In this document: positions 28,670-38,974 of the stretch, piece after piece
Numbering within the stretch: the stretch's first letter is position 1
Layout: each line of letters begins with the position of its first letter
NCBI GenBank assembly: GCA_003280225.1
Contig: QCFO01000004.1
Coordinates: 1 to 64,000 of the forward strand
Direction of reading: 5' to 3'
Source: Prochlorococcus sp. AG-363-K07
GTDB lineage: Bacteria; Cyanobacteriota; Cyanobacteriia; PCC-6307; Cyanobiaceae
DNA: 64,000 bases
Made by a program: the position numbers and the translations under genes
The notes under the pieces: generated by a model
The model's database searches: none
Seen by the model: only the letters and a program-made list of their open reading frames with translations
What the model was told of the DNA's origin: nothing

Positions 28670-29953
28670 TTAAATATTATCCAAGCTCTTTTGGATTGCC
28701 CAATAGCATTCTTCGAGTTGGGAATCCTCAATGCATAGCGGAGGCAATAGGTAAACCACATTTCCTAATGGCCTGAGAAATACACCTCTTTTCATTACAT
28801 GGGCTTTTAGTTTTTTGCCAGCAATATTTAGATAACCAGGCGCAGTGCTCACTTTCAAGTCGAATGCCGCGATGGTTCCAGTAACTCTTACTTTTTGTAT
28901 TTTGGGATGTTGTTGAAGTTTTCTTAGATGTGGAATATGACGTGATTCAAAGAGTTCAAATTTCTCAGGATTTTTTTGTAATAGGGTCAAGCTTGCATTT
29001 GCTGCAGCGCATCCTAATGGGTTCCCAGTAAAGCTGTGACCATGCCAAAAGGTTGATTTGGGATCACTACCCCGAAATGCAGTAAAAATCTTTTGACTAG
29101 CCATTGTGATTCCCATAGGAAGAAATCCACCAGTTAATCCCTTAGAGAGTGATATCAAATCAGGCTTTATTCCCGCACGTTGAAAAGCAAAGAAGGCTCC
29201 ACAACGTCCAAAACCAGTGAGAACCTCATCAGCAATAAGGAGAGTTTTTGTTGAGTGAACTCGTTTCTCAATTTCCTTAAGAAAGCTTGGCCGTACCATA
29301 GCCATTCCTCCTGCACCTTGTACTAAAGGTTCCAGAATCAGAGCAGCGGTAGGCGTTTCAAGCAAGTTGTCTAACTGCTGCAAAACTAATTGCTCTTTTC
29401 TCTCGACTTCTTCATCTCCCCACCATGTACTAGGCCATGGAAGTCTTCTTACAGGAAATAGCATTTTTTCATATGGAGCATTAAAGAGATTTCGTTCTCC
29501 TAATGCCATTGCTCCAAATGTATCGCCATGATACGCACCTTCAAAAGCAATAAGTTGATGCCTCGGCTCGTCTTTGTTGTACCACCATTGACATGCGATC
29601 TTGAGAGCAACCTCTACCGCAGTTGATCCATTGTCAGAAAAAAATATACGCTGAAGGTCTGTTAGTTCGCTTAGTCGTTCAGCTAGTTTCTCGGCCTGTG
29701 GATGAGTGAAGTCGGCAAGAATTACTTGTTCTAATTTTTCAGCTTGTTTAGCAATCTCAGATGCAATATATGGATTAGCATGGCCATGCAGGGTTACCCA
29801 CCAACTGCTAATTGCGTCAATAAGAGGGGTACCTTTTTCTCGTATTAATAGGGCTCCTTCTGCAGCAACTACTCGCTCGGGGGGGTGTGAGTTGGCAATT
29901 TGTGTGAAGGGAGGCCAAATGTGTGGGTCCCATTTCTCGTAGGTATCATTCAT
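28670..29953 (-). CDS. bioA: Adenosylmethionine-8-amino-7-oxononanoate aminotransferase
   Basis: WDPHIWPPFTQ, DEVLTGFGRCGAFFAF and SLSKGLTGGFLPMG. Likely ATG at 29953 (MNDTYEKWDPH); the ORF is open to 30040. Confidence 0.95.
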   Translation of the reverse strand: MNDTYEKWDPHIWPPFTQIANSHPPERVVAAEGALLIREKGTPLIDAISSWWVTLHGHANPYIASEIAKQAEKLEQVILADFTHPQAEKLAERLSELTDLQRIFFSDNGSTAVEVALKIACQWWYNKDEPRHQLIAFEGAYHGDTFGAMALGERNLFNAPYEKMLFPVRRLPWPSTWWGDEEVERKEQLVLQQLDNLLETPTAALILEPLVQGAGGMAMVRPSFLKEIEKRVHSTKTLLIADEVLTGFGRCGAFFAFQRAGIKPDLISLSKGLTGGFLPMGITMASQKIFTAFRGSDPKSTFWHGHSFTGNPLGCAAANASLTLLQKNPEKFELFESRHIPHLRKLQQHPKIQKVRVTGTIAAFDLKVSTAPGYLNIAGKKLKAHVMKRGVFLRPLGNVVYLLPPLCIEDSQLEECYWAIQKSLDNI

Positions 29954-29972
29954 TCTGAAGATGTCCGATGAA

Positions 29973-30629
29973 TTAGTTTGTATTTCTAAGTAGTTGTTTG
30001 AATTTAGTGCTAAGCGATTGTTTGTGCCATTCATCAGCAAGTTCTTTTGAGTTGAGTTCTTCTAAAGGTGGCAAATGCCCAAGTATTTTAATGTTGCCAA
30101 ATGCTTCTAATGTTTTTGGATTATCTTCATGTGTAGGCCCATTAAGTATCAACCCTAAAATGGGGATATGACGACTTCTGAGTGACTCAATGCTAAGTAA
30201 GGTGTGATTTAATGTTCCAAGTCCTGTTTTGGCTACTAAGACAACTGGTAATGACCATTGCATCAGTTGGTCAATTTGGAGCAATTGTCGATTTAGAGGC
30301 ACAAATAAACCTCCGGCAGTTTCTATTACTAAATTATGTCTACCAGAGGGTATTTTGAGCTTTTTAGGATCAATGCATTTTCTTTCTTTTTCTGCCGCCC
30401 AATGAGGTGATACAGCAGCCTGAAACTTGTAGGCTTCTGGTAACCACCTCTCACGACTGAGATTTAAAATTTTACATACTTGTGCAGTGTCTCCTCCAGT
30501 ATCTAAACCACTTTGTATAGGTTTCCAATAGGTTGCATTGAGACCTTGAACAAGCCAAGCGCTTACAACTGTTTTCCCTATGTCCGTATCTGTACCACAG
30601 ACGATTAGACCAGTGAATTGAAAGCTCAT
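29973..30629 (-). CDS. bioD: Dethiobiotin synthetase
   Basis: GTDTDIGKTVVSAWLVQ and ETAGGLFVPL. Start at ATG 30629 gives an ATGA overlap with the bioC stop; the ORF is open to 30659. Confidence 0.93.
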   Translation of the reverse strand: MSFQFTGLIVCGTDTDIGKTVVSAWLVQGLNATYWKPIQSGLDTGGDTAQVCKILNLSRERWLPEAYKFQAAVSPHWAAEKERKCIDPKKLKIPSGRHNLVIETAGGLFVPLNRQLLQIDQLMQWSLPVVLVAKTGLGTLNHTLLSIESLRSRHIPILGLILNGPTHEDNPKTLEAFGNIKILGHLPPLEELNSKELADEWHKQSLSTKFKQLLRNTN

Positions 30630-31399
30630 CTTTGAGCTATGAGAAGTTGAATGTGCCATGTGAGTGTTAAGGGTTTATTTGAAGATGAATTTGGCCAGGC
30701 TCGATATAGCTTCCTCCAATCTCGAACACTAAGAGGGGCATGTGGGCTTGAATGGGCTCCAATTTGTTTGAATGGCTTTAATAGTGATGCAACTGTTTTG
30801 GCCTGTTGAGTTACCTTATGAATGTGTTGATATCGAATCTTTGCGGAGTCGATTACTTGTAAAAGAGAGCTTTGTGAAGGGAATGAATGGGCACTGCATG
30901 AGACGCCGGCATTTTTTGAGGCAAGATGCCATTCAGGGAAACTTCCTGCAATAGGAAGAGCAAGTGCTACCCATCCACCCTGTTCTAGACCATTGATCCA
31001 TTCTTTCAGTCGATTTGTTGGCTCATTGAGCCAATGTAATGCAAAACATGAGGCGATGAGAGTTGGCCTGGTTGACCATTTTGGTAACCCAAGGTTTAAA
31101 TTCCACAGCTGTGTTTGAGTTGTGGATTGGTGCTGTGAAAGCATTTCTACACTGCCATCAACTCTCAATACTGATTGGTTGGGGTGCAATTGTTCTAGAG
31201 CATCTGCTAACAGTCCGGTTCCTGTCCCAAGGTCTGCCCAGATTCCAGTAGGTATTTTCATCTCCGAGCATTTGAGAGCTAGATGCCAGGCAAAGTTTTT
31301 CTGTAGTTGAGCATCTCTATTGTATTGAGCCGCTGCTCCTCCAAAGTTTCTTATGATTTGATTGGACAACCTGTTTGACATTGCTATGAATTTAACCAA
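30626..31399 (-). CDS. bioC: Malonyl-ACP O-methyltransferase BioC-like
   Basis: FGGAAAQYNRDAQLQ, WADLGTGTGLLADALE and biotin-operon context. Start may be ATG 31381. Confidence 0.88.
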   Translation of the reverse strand: MVKFIAMSNRLSNQIIRNFGGAAAQYNRDAQLQKNFAWHLALKCSEMKIPTGIWADLGTGTGLLADALEQLHPNQSVLRVDGSVEMLSQHQSTTQTQLWNLNLGLPKWSTRPTLIASCFALHWLNEPTNRLKEWINGLEQGGWVALALPIAGSFPEWHLASKNAGVSCSAHSFPSQSSLLQVIDSAKIRYQHIHKVTQQAKTVASLLKPFKQIGAHSSPHAPLSVRDWRKLYRAWPNSSSNKPLTLTWHIQLLIAQR

Positions 31400-32094
31400 C
31401 TTTCTACACGCTCTATAAGTTCTGGAACGAGAAGTGAATGGCCTGCATTATCGATTTCCCAAAGTACTGGCTTACTATCTAGATGATGTATGAGATCTTT
31501 GATTAGTAAATTTCTTGTTGAAGTCGAGATAATATTGTCATTCTTCCCATTAATGACTAATACTTTTGTGGTCGCTTGCAGTGAAGTTGGAAGATTTTTG
31601 GATTCGATAAGTAATTGAAGATCACCTTGTAGTTGTTTTCGTCCATTAAGTGAGAGCCCTTTTGTAATAGGACTAGGTGGCATAAGCTTCTTGTCCTCCG
31701 GGAAACAAGCTTTGTTAAGGAACTTGTGAAGCATCTCTTTTTCATTGTCTGTGCCAAGGCTGCTTTGCATACCTTTTAAAGCAGCTTTGATAGGACGACT
31801 CTGTATTCCATCCGGGATAAATTTACTAAAGGAATTCATTAACACCAGATCTGTGCAATTTTTTAATACTTGATTATCGATTAGATGCAGTCCCAGAGAA
31901 TGAGCAATCACGACACGTCGATCTTTAATAGCTGATGAGGGTGATGCCTTCCAGTTAGGAGAATATTTAGCAGTTTCTCCATAACCTCGTTCATAACTTT
32001 CCCATACCCAGGCTTTGCTTCTAAAGAATTCTTTCCAGCGCTGCCACCCGGAGCTATCGCCACTCCATCCATGCATTGCAATTACTTGTCTCAT
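31384..32094 (-). CDS. Alpha/beta-hydrolase, probable pimeloyl-ACP methyl ester esterase (BioK-like)
   Basis: Nucleophile-elbow-like VIAHSLGLHL, C-terminal DNAGHSLL, and position between bioC and bioF. BioK assignment rests on known picocyanobacterial biotin gene organisation. Confidence 0.8.
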   Translation of the reverse strand: MRQVIAMHGWSGDSSGWQRWKEFFRSKAWVWESYERGYGETAKYSPNWKASPSSAIKDRRVVIAHSLGLHLIDNQVLKNCTDLVLMNSFSKFIPDGIQSRPIKAALKGMQSSLGTDNEKEMLHKFLNKACFPEDKKLMPPSPITKGLSLNGRKQLQGDLQLLIESKNLPTSLQATTKVLVINGKNDNIISTSTRNLLIKDLIHHLDSKPVLWEIDNAGHSLLVPELIERVESWLNS

Positions 32095-33260
32095 TTATAT
32101 GCTAGGGCTCTGAGTAGTTTTGGGAGTGCTGTTTCTGGTAGGTCTCTTCTAACAACTAACCGTAGCCGGGAAGTCCCTTCTGGAACTGTTGGAGGCCGAA
32201 TTGCAATGCTGAGTAGCCCAGCATTCTCCAGACTTTTTTGGTATCTCAATGTCTCTTGATCGCTTCCTATTAACAAAGGCAAAATAGGACCATCTCCTAA
32301 AGGTTGCGTCCACCCTTGCTTTATAAAGCTTGAACGCCAATATTTAGCCCGTTTAAGTAGTTGAAGTCCCCAGGAAGGATTACTTTTGATTAGTTTAAGT
32401 GCTTCTAACGCGGCTGCGGCAAGGGGAGGTGCGAGGGCTGTGCTGTAACGAAAGGCCCCACTGGTTTGAAGTAGATGTTCGTTGATTCTCGTGTCGCTTG
32501 CTAAGAATGCCCCTCCACTACCAAAGGCTTTCCCAAAGGTCCCACTTATCACTGAAACCCTTTCACCTAGCTCATAGCTTAAGCCACGCCCCTCTATACC
32601 CATGATTCCCAAAGCATGTGCTTCATCAACAAAAAGATTGGCTCCAAACTTTTCGCAGAGGATTGCTATTTCCCTTAGTAGAGGGGTAGTACCTTCCATG
32701 CTGAAAAGACTTTCGGTTAATACAAGGGGTGGAAGGCTCGATACGCATTCTGAACATAGTTTTAATTTGCTTTCCAGATCATTTAAATCATTGTGAGCGA
32801 ATCGCTTTAATTTTGCTCCACTAGCCTTTATTCCTACCAGAAGTGAATGATGAATGAGCCGATCGGCTAATACAGTACTGTGCCTGTTTGCTAGTGATAT
32901 TACGGCGGCTAGATTTGCTTGAAAACCACTCGGGAAAAGTAAAACCTTTTCTTTGCCTAACCATAGTGCTAGTTCCTCTTCTAATTCTTTGTGAATTGGT
33001 CGACTTCCAGTTACTAATCTTGATGCGGCTGCTCCAACACCGTCTCTTAGCATCACTAATCTAGCTGCTTCTATAAGGTCAGGATGTTTGCTTAATCCAA
33101 GATAATCATTACTGGCTAGGTCAAGAAGTGAAATTTCTTTCCCATTTGTGTCTTGCCCTTGTAGTTCTGCAGGCATCTTTCCATGAGTCCATGTGCGTAA
33201 CTTGCGATATCTTGTTGGAGGGATGCGAATGCTTTGCATGATTCCAGTTTGCGACTTCAT
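32091..33260 (-). CDS. bioF: 8-amino-7-oxononanoate synthase
   Basis: LASNDYLGLSKHPDLI, VDEAHALGIMG and SGTFGKAFGSGGAF. Confidence 0.95.
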   Translation of the reverse strand: MKSQTGIMQSIRIPPTRYRKLRTWTHGKMPAELQGQDTNGKEISLLDLASNDYLGLSKHPDLIEAARLVMLRDGVGAAASRLVTGSRPIHKELEEELALWLGKEKVLLFPSGFQANLAAVISLANRHSTVLADRLIHHSLLVGIKASGAKLKRFAHNDLNDLESKLKLCSECVSSLPPLVLTESLFSMEGTTPLLREIAILCEKFGANLFVDEAHALGIMGIEGRGLSYELGERVSVISGTFGKAFGSGGAFLASDTRINEHLLQTSGAFRYSTALAPPLAAAALEALKLIKSNPSWGLQLLKRAKYWRSSFIKQGWTQPLGDGPILPLLIGSDQETLRYQKSLENAGLLSIAIRPPTVPEGTSRLRLVVRRDLPETALPKLLRALAYK

Positions 33261-33340
33261 GTGCTGCTTGAGCTTTTGTTGGTTTATAAAATTTGATTTA
33301 TAAGTGCTTTTATTCCTAAGAAAATAGCTTGGATAGAAGC

Positions 33341-33358
33341 AAATCCTATATAGGATTT
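33341..33358. promoter_or_regulatory. 18-bp perfect palindrome between bioF and the helicase gene; candidate operator
   Basis: aaatcctatataggattt equals its own reverse complement and lies in the divergent intergenic region. Confidence 0.45.
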
Positions 33359-33414
33359 AGAAGATGAGCTCAGCGATCTAAGTTACGACTCCTTCAGACC
33401 TTGTCAATATTTCC

Positions 33415-36141
33415 GTGGATCCATCAGAGGTTTTCCCTTTCAGACTCGATGAGTTCCAACTTCAGGCTATAGATGCCTTGAACCAAGGACATTCTGTTGT
33501 GGTTACTGCTCCTACTGGTTCAGGGAAGACATTAGTTGGTGAATATGCGATTTATCGTGCAATAGAACATAAACAAAAAGTTTTTTACACCACACCTCTC
33601 AAAGCACTCTCTAATCAGAAATTACGAGATTTTCGCAGGCAATTTGGCGCGGAAAATGTTGGCTTAATGACTGGCGATTTGACTGTAAATCGAGCCGCAT
33701 CAGTGATTGTGATGACTACTGAGATCTTCCGCAATATGCTCTATGCAGAGGTTGATGTGAATCATGATCCGCTATTAGATGTCGAAACAGTCGTCTTGGA
33801 TGAATGTCACTATATGAACGATTCGCAGCGAGGGACTGTATGGGAAGAGTCGATTATTCATTGCCCACCTTCTGTTCAGTTTGTTGCTCTTTCAGCGACC
33901 GTAGCTAATGCAGGCCAGCTCACTGATTGGATTCAATACGTTCATGGCCCTACTGAGTTAATTAATAGTGATTTTCGACCTGTACCTCTTTTGTTCAGTT
34001 TTTGTAGTGCCAAGGGACTGCACCCTTTGTTAAATGAAGCAGGTACTGGCTTGCATCCTAATTGCAAAGTTTGGCGTGCTCCAAAAGGGAATAAACGTAA
34101 AGGTCGTGGAAACAAGCCACTACAACCACAACCTCCTTCGATCAGTTTTGTTGTTTCGCAAATGGCAGAACGAGAGATGCTCCCAGCAATTTATTTTATT
34201 TTTAGTCGCCGTGGTTGTGATAAAGCGGTTAGAGACCTTGGTTCTACTTCCTTAGTTACCTCAAAGGAACAAGACAGTCTAAGAGAGCGTTTACTTGCCT
34301 ATAAAAAGAAAAATCCAGAAGCTTTGCGTAATAATTTGCACGTTGATGCGTTATTGAGGGGTATTGCTGCCCACCATGCAGGCGTATTGCCCGCATGGAA
34401 GGAACTGATTGAGGCTTTATTTCAAGAGGGTTTGGTAAAGGTGGTTTTTGCTACTGAAACTTTGGCTGCAGGGATCAATATGCCTGCACGAAGTACTGTT
34501 ATTTCTTCTTTATCTAAGAGAGCTGATCAAGGACATAGATTTCTTATGGGTAGCGAGTTCTTGCAGATGGCCGGTCGGGCCGGACGTCGAGGACTGGATT
34601 CTCAAGGGTTTGTCGTTACCGTTCAGAGTTACTTTGAAGGTGTCAAGGAAGCGGGAACCCTGGCGACTAGTTCGCCTGAGCCATTAGTTAGTCAGTTTAT
34701 GCCAAGTTATGGAATGGTTTTAAATCTTTTACAGAGATATGAGCTTTCTAAAGCAAAGGAACTTGTTGAAAGAAGTTTTGGTTGTTATTTGGCCAGTTTA
34801 GATTTAGTAGAAGAGGAAAATTTGATTGAACAACTAAAACATCAATTAGGGCTTCTGCAAGGTGTAACAGGCGATATGTCTTGGACTGATTTTGAAGATT
34901 ATGAAAAACATCGTGGTCGACTGAGGGAAGAGAGACGCTTGTTACGAATTCTTCAACAACAGGCTGCAGAGACTTTGGCAAATGAGTTGACTATGGCCTT
35001 GCAATTTGCGAGTGTCGGTACTTTGGTGAGTCTTAAGGCTCCACAGCTCCGTGGCGTGGTATCCCCTGCAGTGATAGTGAACAAGCTAGATGGTCCAGGA
35101 CAGTTCCCATTACTTTTATGCTTGACGGATCAAAATATCTGGACTTTACTTCCTTGCAATGCAGTTGTAGCCTTACATGCCGAATTAAGTTGCTTGAAAG
35201 TTGATAAAAAGCTTGAACCGGATTTGCGACGTGTTGGCGAACTTTGTCATGGTAATGCTCAAAGTAGAAATTTAGCTTTAGTTGTAGCAAGTATGGCCAA
35301 GCGTCATGACATGACAACTCCTCAGTATGACCTTGCAGGAGAGGTGTTAGCCCAAGCAAAACTTGTGAAATCTATTGAGGAAGAGTTAGAAACACAACCG
35401 GTACATCGTTGGGGGGATCGGAAAAAGTTAAAGAAGCATCGTCGTCGTATGGAGCAATTAGAAGTGGAGATTAGAGAACGTCAACAACTTCTACATCACA
35501 GGGCGAATCGTCATTGGGATACTTTTTTAGCTCTTAAGGATGTTTTGAGACATTTCGGTTGTTTTGATAATCTTTTACCGACTGAAATTGGACGAACAGT
35601 GGCATCTTTGCGTGGCGATAACCAGCTTTGGTTAGGCCTTGCATTGATGAGTGGTCACTTAGATGAGTTACCCCCTTCTTCATTGGCTGCGGTATTTGAG
35701 GCTATTAGTACTGAGCTGAATAGACCTGACTTATGGAGTGGTTACGTGAGCACTCCTGCATCACAAGAAGCATTGAGTTCTCTTTCTACTATCAGGAATG
35801 AGTTATTACGGGCTCAAATACAACATGAATTAGTGATTCCAATTTGGTATAACTCAGAATTAATGGGTTTAGTAGAAGCTTGGTCCCTTGGTACGTCCTG
35901 GAATGAGCTTATTGCAAATACATCTCTTGATGAGGGAGATGTTGTCCGAATATTGCGACGCACTATAGATTTGCTGTCACAAGTACCTTATTGCGAGGCA
36001 ATTAGTGATCAATTAAGAAGGAATGCTCGCTTGGCATTGCAAGCAATTAATCGTTTTCCAGTATGTGAAGCAGAAGATCTTTTGGACGCGGCTTCAAATG
36101 ACGGGCAAGGAATTAATCCAGCAACTAAAAGAGTCGAGTAA
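33415..36141 (+). CDS. Ski2/Mtr4-like DEAD/DEAH-box RNA helicase
   Basis: APTGSGKTLVGEYA, DECHYMND, ALSATVAN and QMAGRAGRRGLD. Confidence 0.94.
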   Translation: MDPSEVFPFRLDEFQLQAIDALNQGHSVVVTAPTGSGKTLVGEYAIYRAIEHKQKVFYTTPLKALSNQKLRDFRRQFGAENVGLMTGDLTVNRAASVIVMTTEIFRNMLYAEVDVNHDPLLDVETVVLDECHYMNDSQRGTVWEESIIHCPPSVQFVALSATVANAGQLTDWIQYVHGPTELINSDFRPVPLLFSFCSAKGLHPLLNEAGTGLHPNCKVWRAPKGNKRKGRGNKPLQPQPPSISFVVSQMAEREMLPAIYFIFSRRGCDKAVRDLGSTSLVTSKEQDSLRERLLAYKKKNPEALRNNLHVDALLRGIAAHHAGVLPAWKELIEALFQEGLVKVVFATETLAAGINMPARSTVISSLSKRADQGHRFLMGSEFLQMAGRAGRRGLDSQGFVVTVQSYFEGVKEAGTLATSSPEPLVSQFMPSYGMVLNLLQRYELSKAKELVERSFGCYLASLDLVEEENLIEQLKHQLGLLQGVTGDMSWTDFEDYEKHRGRLREERRLLRILQQQAAETLANELTMALQFASVGTLVSLKAPQLRGVVSPAVIVNKLDGPGQFPLLLCLTDQNIWTLLPCNAVVALHAELSCLKVDKKLEPDLRRVGELCHGNAQSRNLALVVASMAKRHDMTTPQYDLAGEVLAQAKLVKSIEEELETQPVHRWGDRKKLKKHRRRMEQLEVEIRERQQLLHHRANRHWDTFLALKDVLRHFGCFDNLLPTEIGRTVASLRGDNQLWLGLALMSGHLDELPPSSLAAVFEAISTELNRPDLWSGYVSTPASQEALSSLSTIRNELLRAQIQHELVIPIWYNSELMGLVEAWSLGTSWNELIANTSLDEGDVVRILRRTIDLLSQVPYCEAISDQLRRNARLALQAINRFPVCEAEDLLDAASNDGQGINPATKRVE

Positions 36142-36168
36142 GTTCCTAATGGTTTGAAGATCCTCTTT

Positions 36169-37566
36169 TTATTTGTAAGGATTGGCCATTGAAACTGGAT
36201 TGATAATCATATCAAAATCTTCAGTTGTTACATACTCCAGTGTGATAGCTGCTTCTCGAAGACTGATGTTGTTTTTATGTGCCATTTTTGCAATATCACT
36301 AGCTTTTTTATACCCAATCCTAGGTGCCAATGCAGTTATGAGCATTAGGGATCGCTCAAGGTCATTCTTTATTTTTAACCTATTTGGTGTGATCCCTTCA
36401 ATCATCGCTTGCCGGCAACTTTTACAGGCATCACGTAGTAAGTCGATGCTGTAAAGAAGATTAAAACCTATTAGTGGCTTGTATGAATTCATTTGTAGAT
36501 GCCCACCACTGCCGGCCAATGCCACTGCAGTATCTAGACCAATTACTTGGGTGCATACCATAGCCATAGCTTCGCATTGAGTGGGATTTACTTTCCCAGG
36601 CATGATGGAACTACCAGGCTCATTCTCAGGCAGCTGCAATTCCGCCAAACCCGCTCTTGGACCACAAGCCAGAAGTCTGATGTCGTTGACTATTTTTAGT
36701 AGTGATACGGCTAAAAGTTTGAGTTGAGACATCGTGTTTACTAATCCATCATGACTAGCCATGATGGCAAATTTATTTGGTGCTGGCCTAAAGGGGAATT
36801 GGGTTAATCGGTTGATTTCTGCAACTATTTCTTTGTCAAAGTTTTGAGGTGCATTGAGTCCTGTCCCTACGGCTGTACCTCCTAAGGGGAGTAGATATAA
36901 CTCATCCAAAGAATTTTTGATGCGTGAATAAGCTGTTGCAATTTGATCTTCCCAAGCAGAGACTTCATCTCCAAGAGTAAGTGGCACAGCATCTTGAAGA
37001 TGGGTTCTGCCAATTTTCACAATATCCTTCCAGTTTTGACGCTTTTCACCTAAAGATTTGATGAGTTGCTCTAGTTCTGGGAGGAGAGTTTGTGTTATAT
37101 GAGTAACAACGGCTATATGAATTGCTGAAGGGAAAGTGTCGTTAGTTGATTGAGATTGGTTGACGTGATCATTTGGGTGAACTGGAGAATGACTACCTAG
37201 TTCCTCGTTATGCTCTTGTGAAGCGAGATTACTTATTACTTCATTGACATTCATATTAGTTTGAGTGCCACTACCAGTTTGCCAAACCTTTAGAGGGAAA
37301 TGATCATCATGGAGTCCCATTGCAATTTCATTCGCAGCTTTTACGATGCAATCACTTCTTTTTTTATCTAGAATTTGTAGACGATTATTTGCAATTGCTG
37401 CAGCTTGTTTGATCCTTGCTAGAGCATAAATCAATTGCATCGGAATATCTTCCTTACCAATAGAAAAGTTGATGATGGATCTTTGAGTCTGGGCTCCCCA
37501 AAGAGCATGTGTTGGAACCTGGATGGCTCCCATGCTGTCTTGTTCTGTTCGGAAAGATTCAGACAT
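36169..37566 (-). CDS. fumC: Fumarate hydratase, class II
   Basis: GSGTQTNMNVNEVI and PGSSIMPGKVNPTQCEA. Confidence 0.96.
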   Translation of the reverse strand: MSESFRTEQDSMGAIQVPTHALWGAQTQRSIINFSIGKEDIPMQLIYALARIKQAAAIANNRLQILDKKRSDCIVKAANEIAMGLHDDHFPLKVWQTGSGTQTNMNVNEVISNLASQEHNEELGSHSPVHPNDHVNQSQSTNDTFPSAIHIAVVTHITQTLLPELEQLIKSLGEKRQNWKDIVKIGRTHLQDAVPLTLGDEVSAWEDQIATAYSRIKNSLDELYLLPLGGTAVGTGLNAPQNFDKEIVAEINRLTQFPFRPAPNKFAIMASHDGLVNTMSQLKLLAVSLLKIVNDIRLLACGPRAGLAELQLPENEPGSSIMPGKVNPTQCEAMAMVCTQVIGLDTAVALAGSGGHLQMNSYKPLIGFNLLYSIDLLRDACKSCRQAMIEGITPNRLKIKNDLERSLMLITALAPRIGYKKASDIAKMAHKNNISLREAAITLEYVTTEDFDMIINPVSMANPYK

Positions 37567-37634
37567 AGATCCCTTGCATGATCATTATGAGAACGAAGTT
37601 CTTGATGTTCATTTTGATGTTGAGTGCATTCTTC

Positions 37635-38930
37635 TTATATTGCAAGTCGGCGCCATATCACCTCTAAATTCGCTTGATGTGTATCAGTTGTAAAGCAGCT
37701 ATCTAATTCTTCCGAAGAGATTTGTGCCATTACTTCTTGATCTGATTCAAGATTCTTTTTAAAGTTGCCTCCCTCTCGATTCCATGCGGAATGAGCATGC
37801 TTTTGTACGAGTTCGTACGCCTCTTCTCTGCTCATACCGTTAGCAACAAGTTTCAATAAAACACGCTGACTGAAGACAACACCACCGTAGACATTCATAT
37901 TTCTAATCATATTTGCAGGATATATACCAAGCCCTTGAATAATTTCTGTCATTTCTCGAATCATAAAATGGAGTGTGACCGACGAGTCGGGCAGCATCAT
38001 CCTTTCTATAGAGCTATGACTGATGTCTCTTTCATGCCATAGAGCCATATTCTCTAGAGCAGCGACAACATAGCTTCTTAGAACTCTTGCTAGACCACTG
38101 ACCCTCTCACTTCTTATGGGATTTCTCTTATGAGGCATTGCAGAACTTCCTTTTTGACCTTTTGCAAAACTTTCTTCGACTTCAAGAACATCAGTTCTTT
38201 GTAAATTCCTAATCTCCGTAGCGAAGCGATCTAGTGAAGTTCCAATTAGTGCCAGGGTTTGGATGTAATCTGCATGTCTGTCTCTTGAAATGACTTGGGT
38301 GCTTGCTGTATCAACATTTAAACCAAGATTTTGACAAGTGATTCGCTCAACTTCTGGGTCAGTGTTGGCATATGTGCCCATTGCACCACTGATTTGACCT
38401 ATTGAAATATCCATTGCCAATCGCTTGAGACGATCAATATTGCGATTTGTTTCTGCAAGCCATCCAGCGAGCTTGAAGCCAAAGGTGATTGGCTCTCCAT
38501 GAATGGCATGAGACCGTCCAATCATTACAGTATTTTTATGTTCTTTCGCCAAAGTCCTAATTGCATTTGCAAGTTGGTCTATCTCTTTCTGCAGAAGTGC
38601 TATAGATCCTTTTAATTGCAAGGCTAGCCCAGTATCCAGTACATCACTGCTAGTCATTCCAACGTGAATAAAGCGGCCTGAATCACCTACATGCTCATTG
38701 ACGTTTGTAAGAAATGCAATTACGTCATGCCTGACCTCTGCTTCTATTTCTAGGATCCTTTGGACTTGAAATGTGGCTTTTGTGTGAATCTCTTCCATAG
38801 CATCTTTTGGGATGCGTCCAAGCTTGTAGTTTGCTTCACAAGCGGCTATTTCGACGTCTAACCAGCTTTGATATTTAGCTTGGTCAGTCCAAATGTTGCC
38901 CATTTCAGGCAGTGTGTAACGCTCTATCAA
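37635..38930 (-). CDS. purB: Adenylosuccinate lyase
   Basis: MTSSDVLDT and KGSSAMPHKRNPIRSE. Confidence 0.96.
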   Translation of the reverse strand: MIERYTLPEMGNIWTDQAKYQSWLDVEIAACEANYKLGRIPKDAMEEIHTKATFQVQRILEIEAEVRHDVIAFLTNVNEHVGDSGRFIHVGMTSSDVLDTGLALQLKGSIALLQKEIDQLANAIRTLAKEHKNTVMIGRSHAIHGEPITFGFKLAGWLAETNRNIDRLKRLAMDISIGQISGAMGTYANTDPEVERITCQNLGLNVDTASTQVISRDRHADYIQTLALIGTSLDRFATEIRNLQRTDVLEVEESFAKGQKGSSAMPHKRNPIRSERVSGLARVLRSYVVAALENMALWHERDISHSSIERMMLPDSSVTLHFMIREMTEIIQGLGIYPANMIRNMNVYGGVVFSQRVLLKLVANGMSREEAYELVQKHAHSAWNREGGNFKKNLESDQEVMAQISSEELDSCFTTDTHQANLEVIWRRLAI

Positions 38931-38974
38931 CGGATCGCAGATTGATGGGAAGTCTTGAACTTAGGTCCTCGTGA

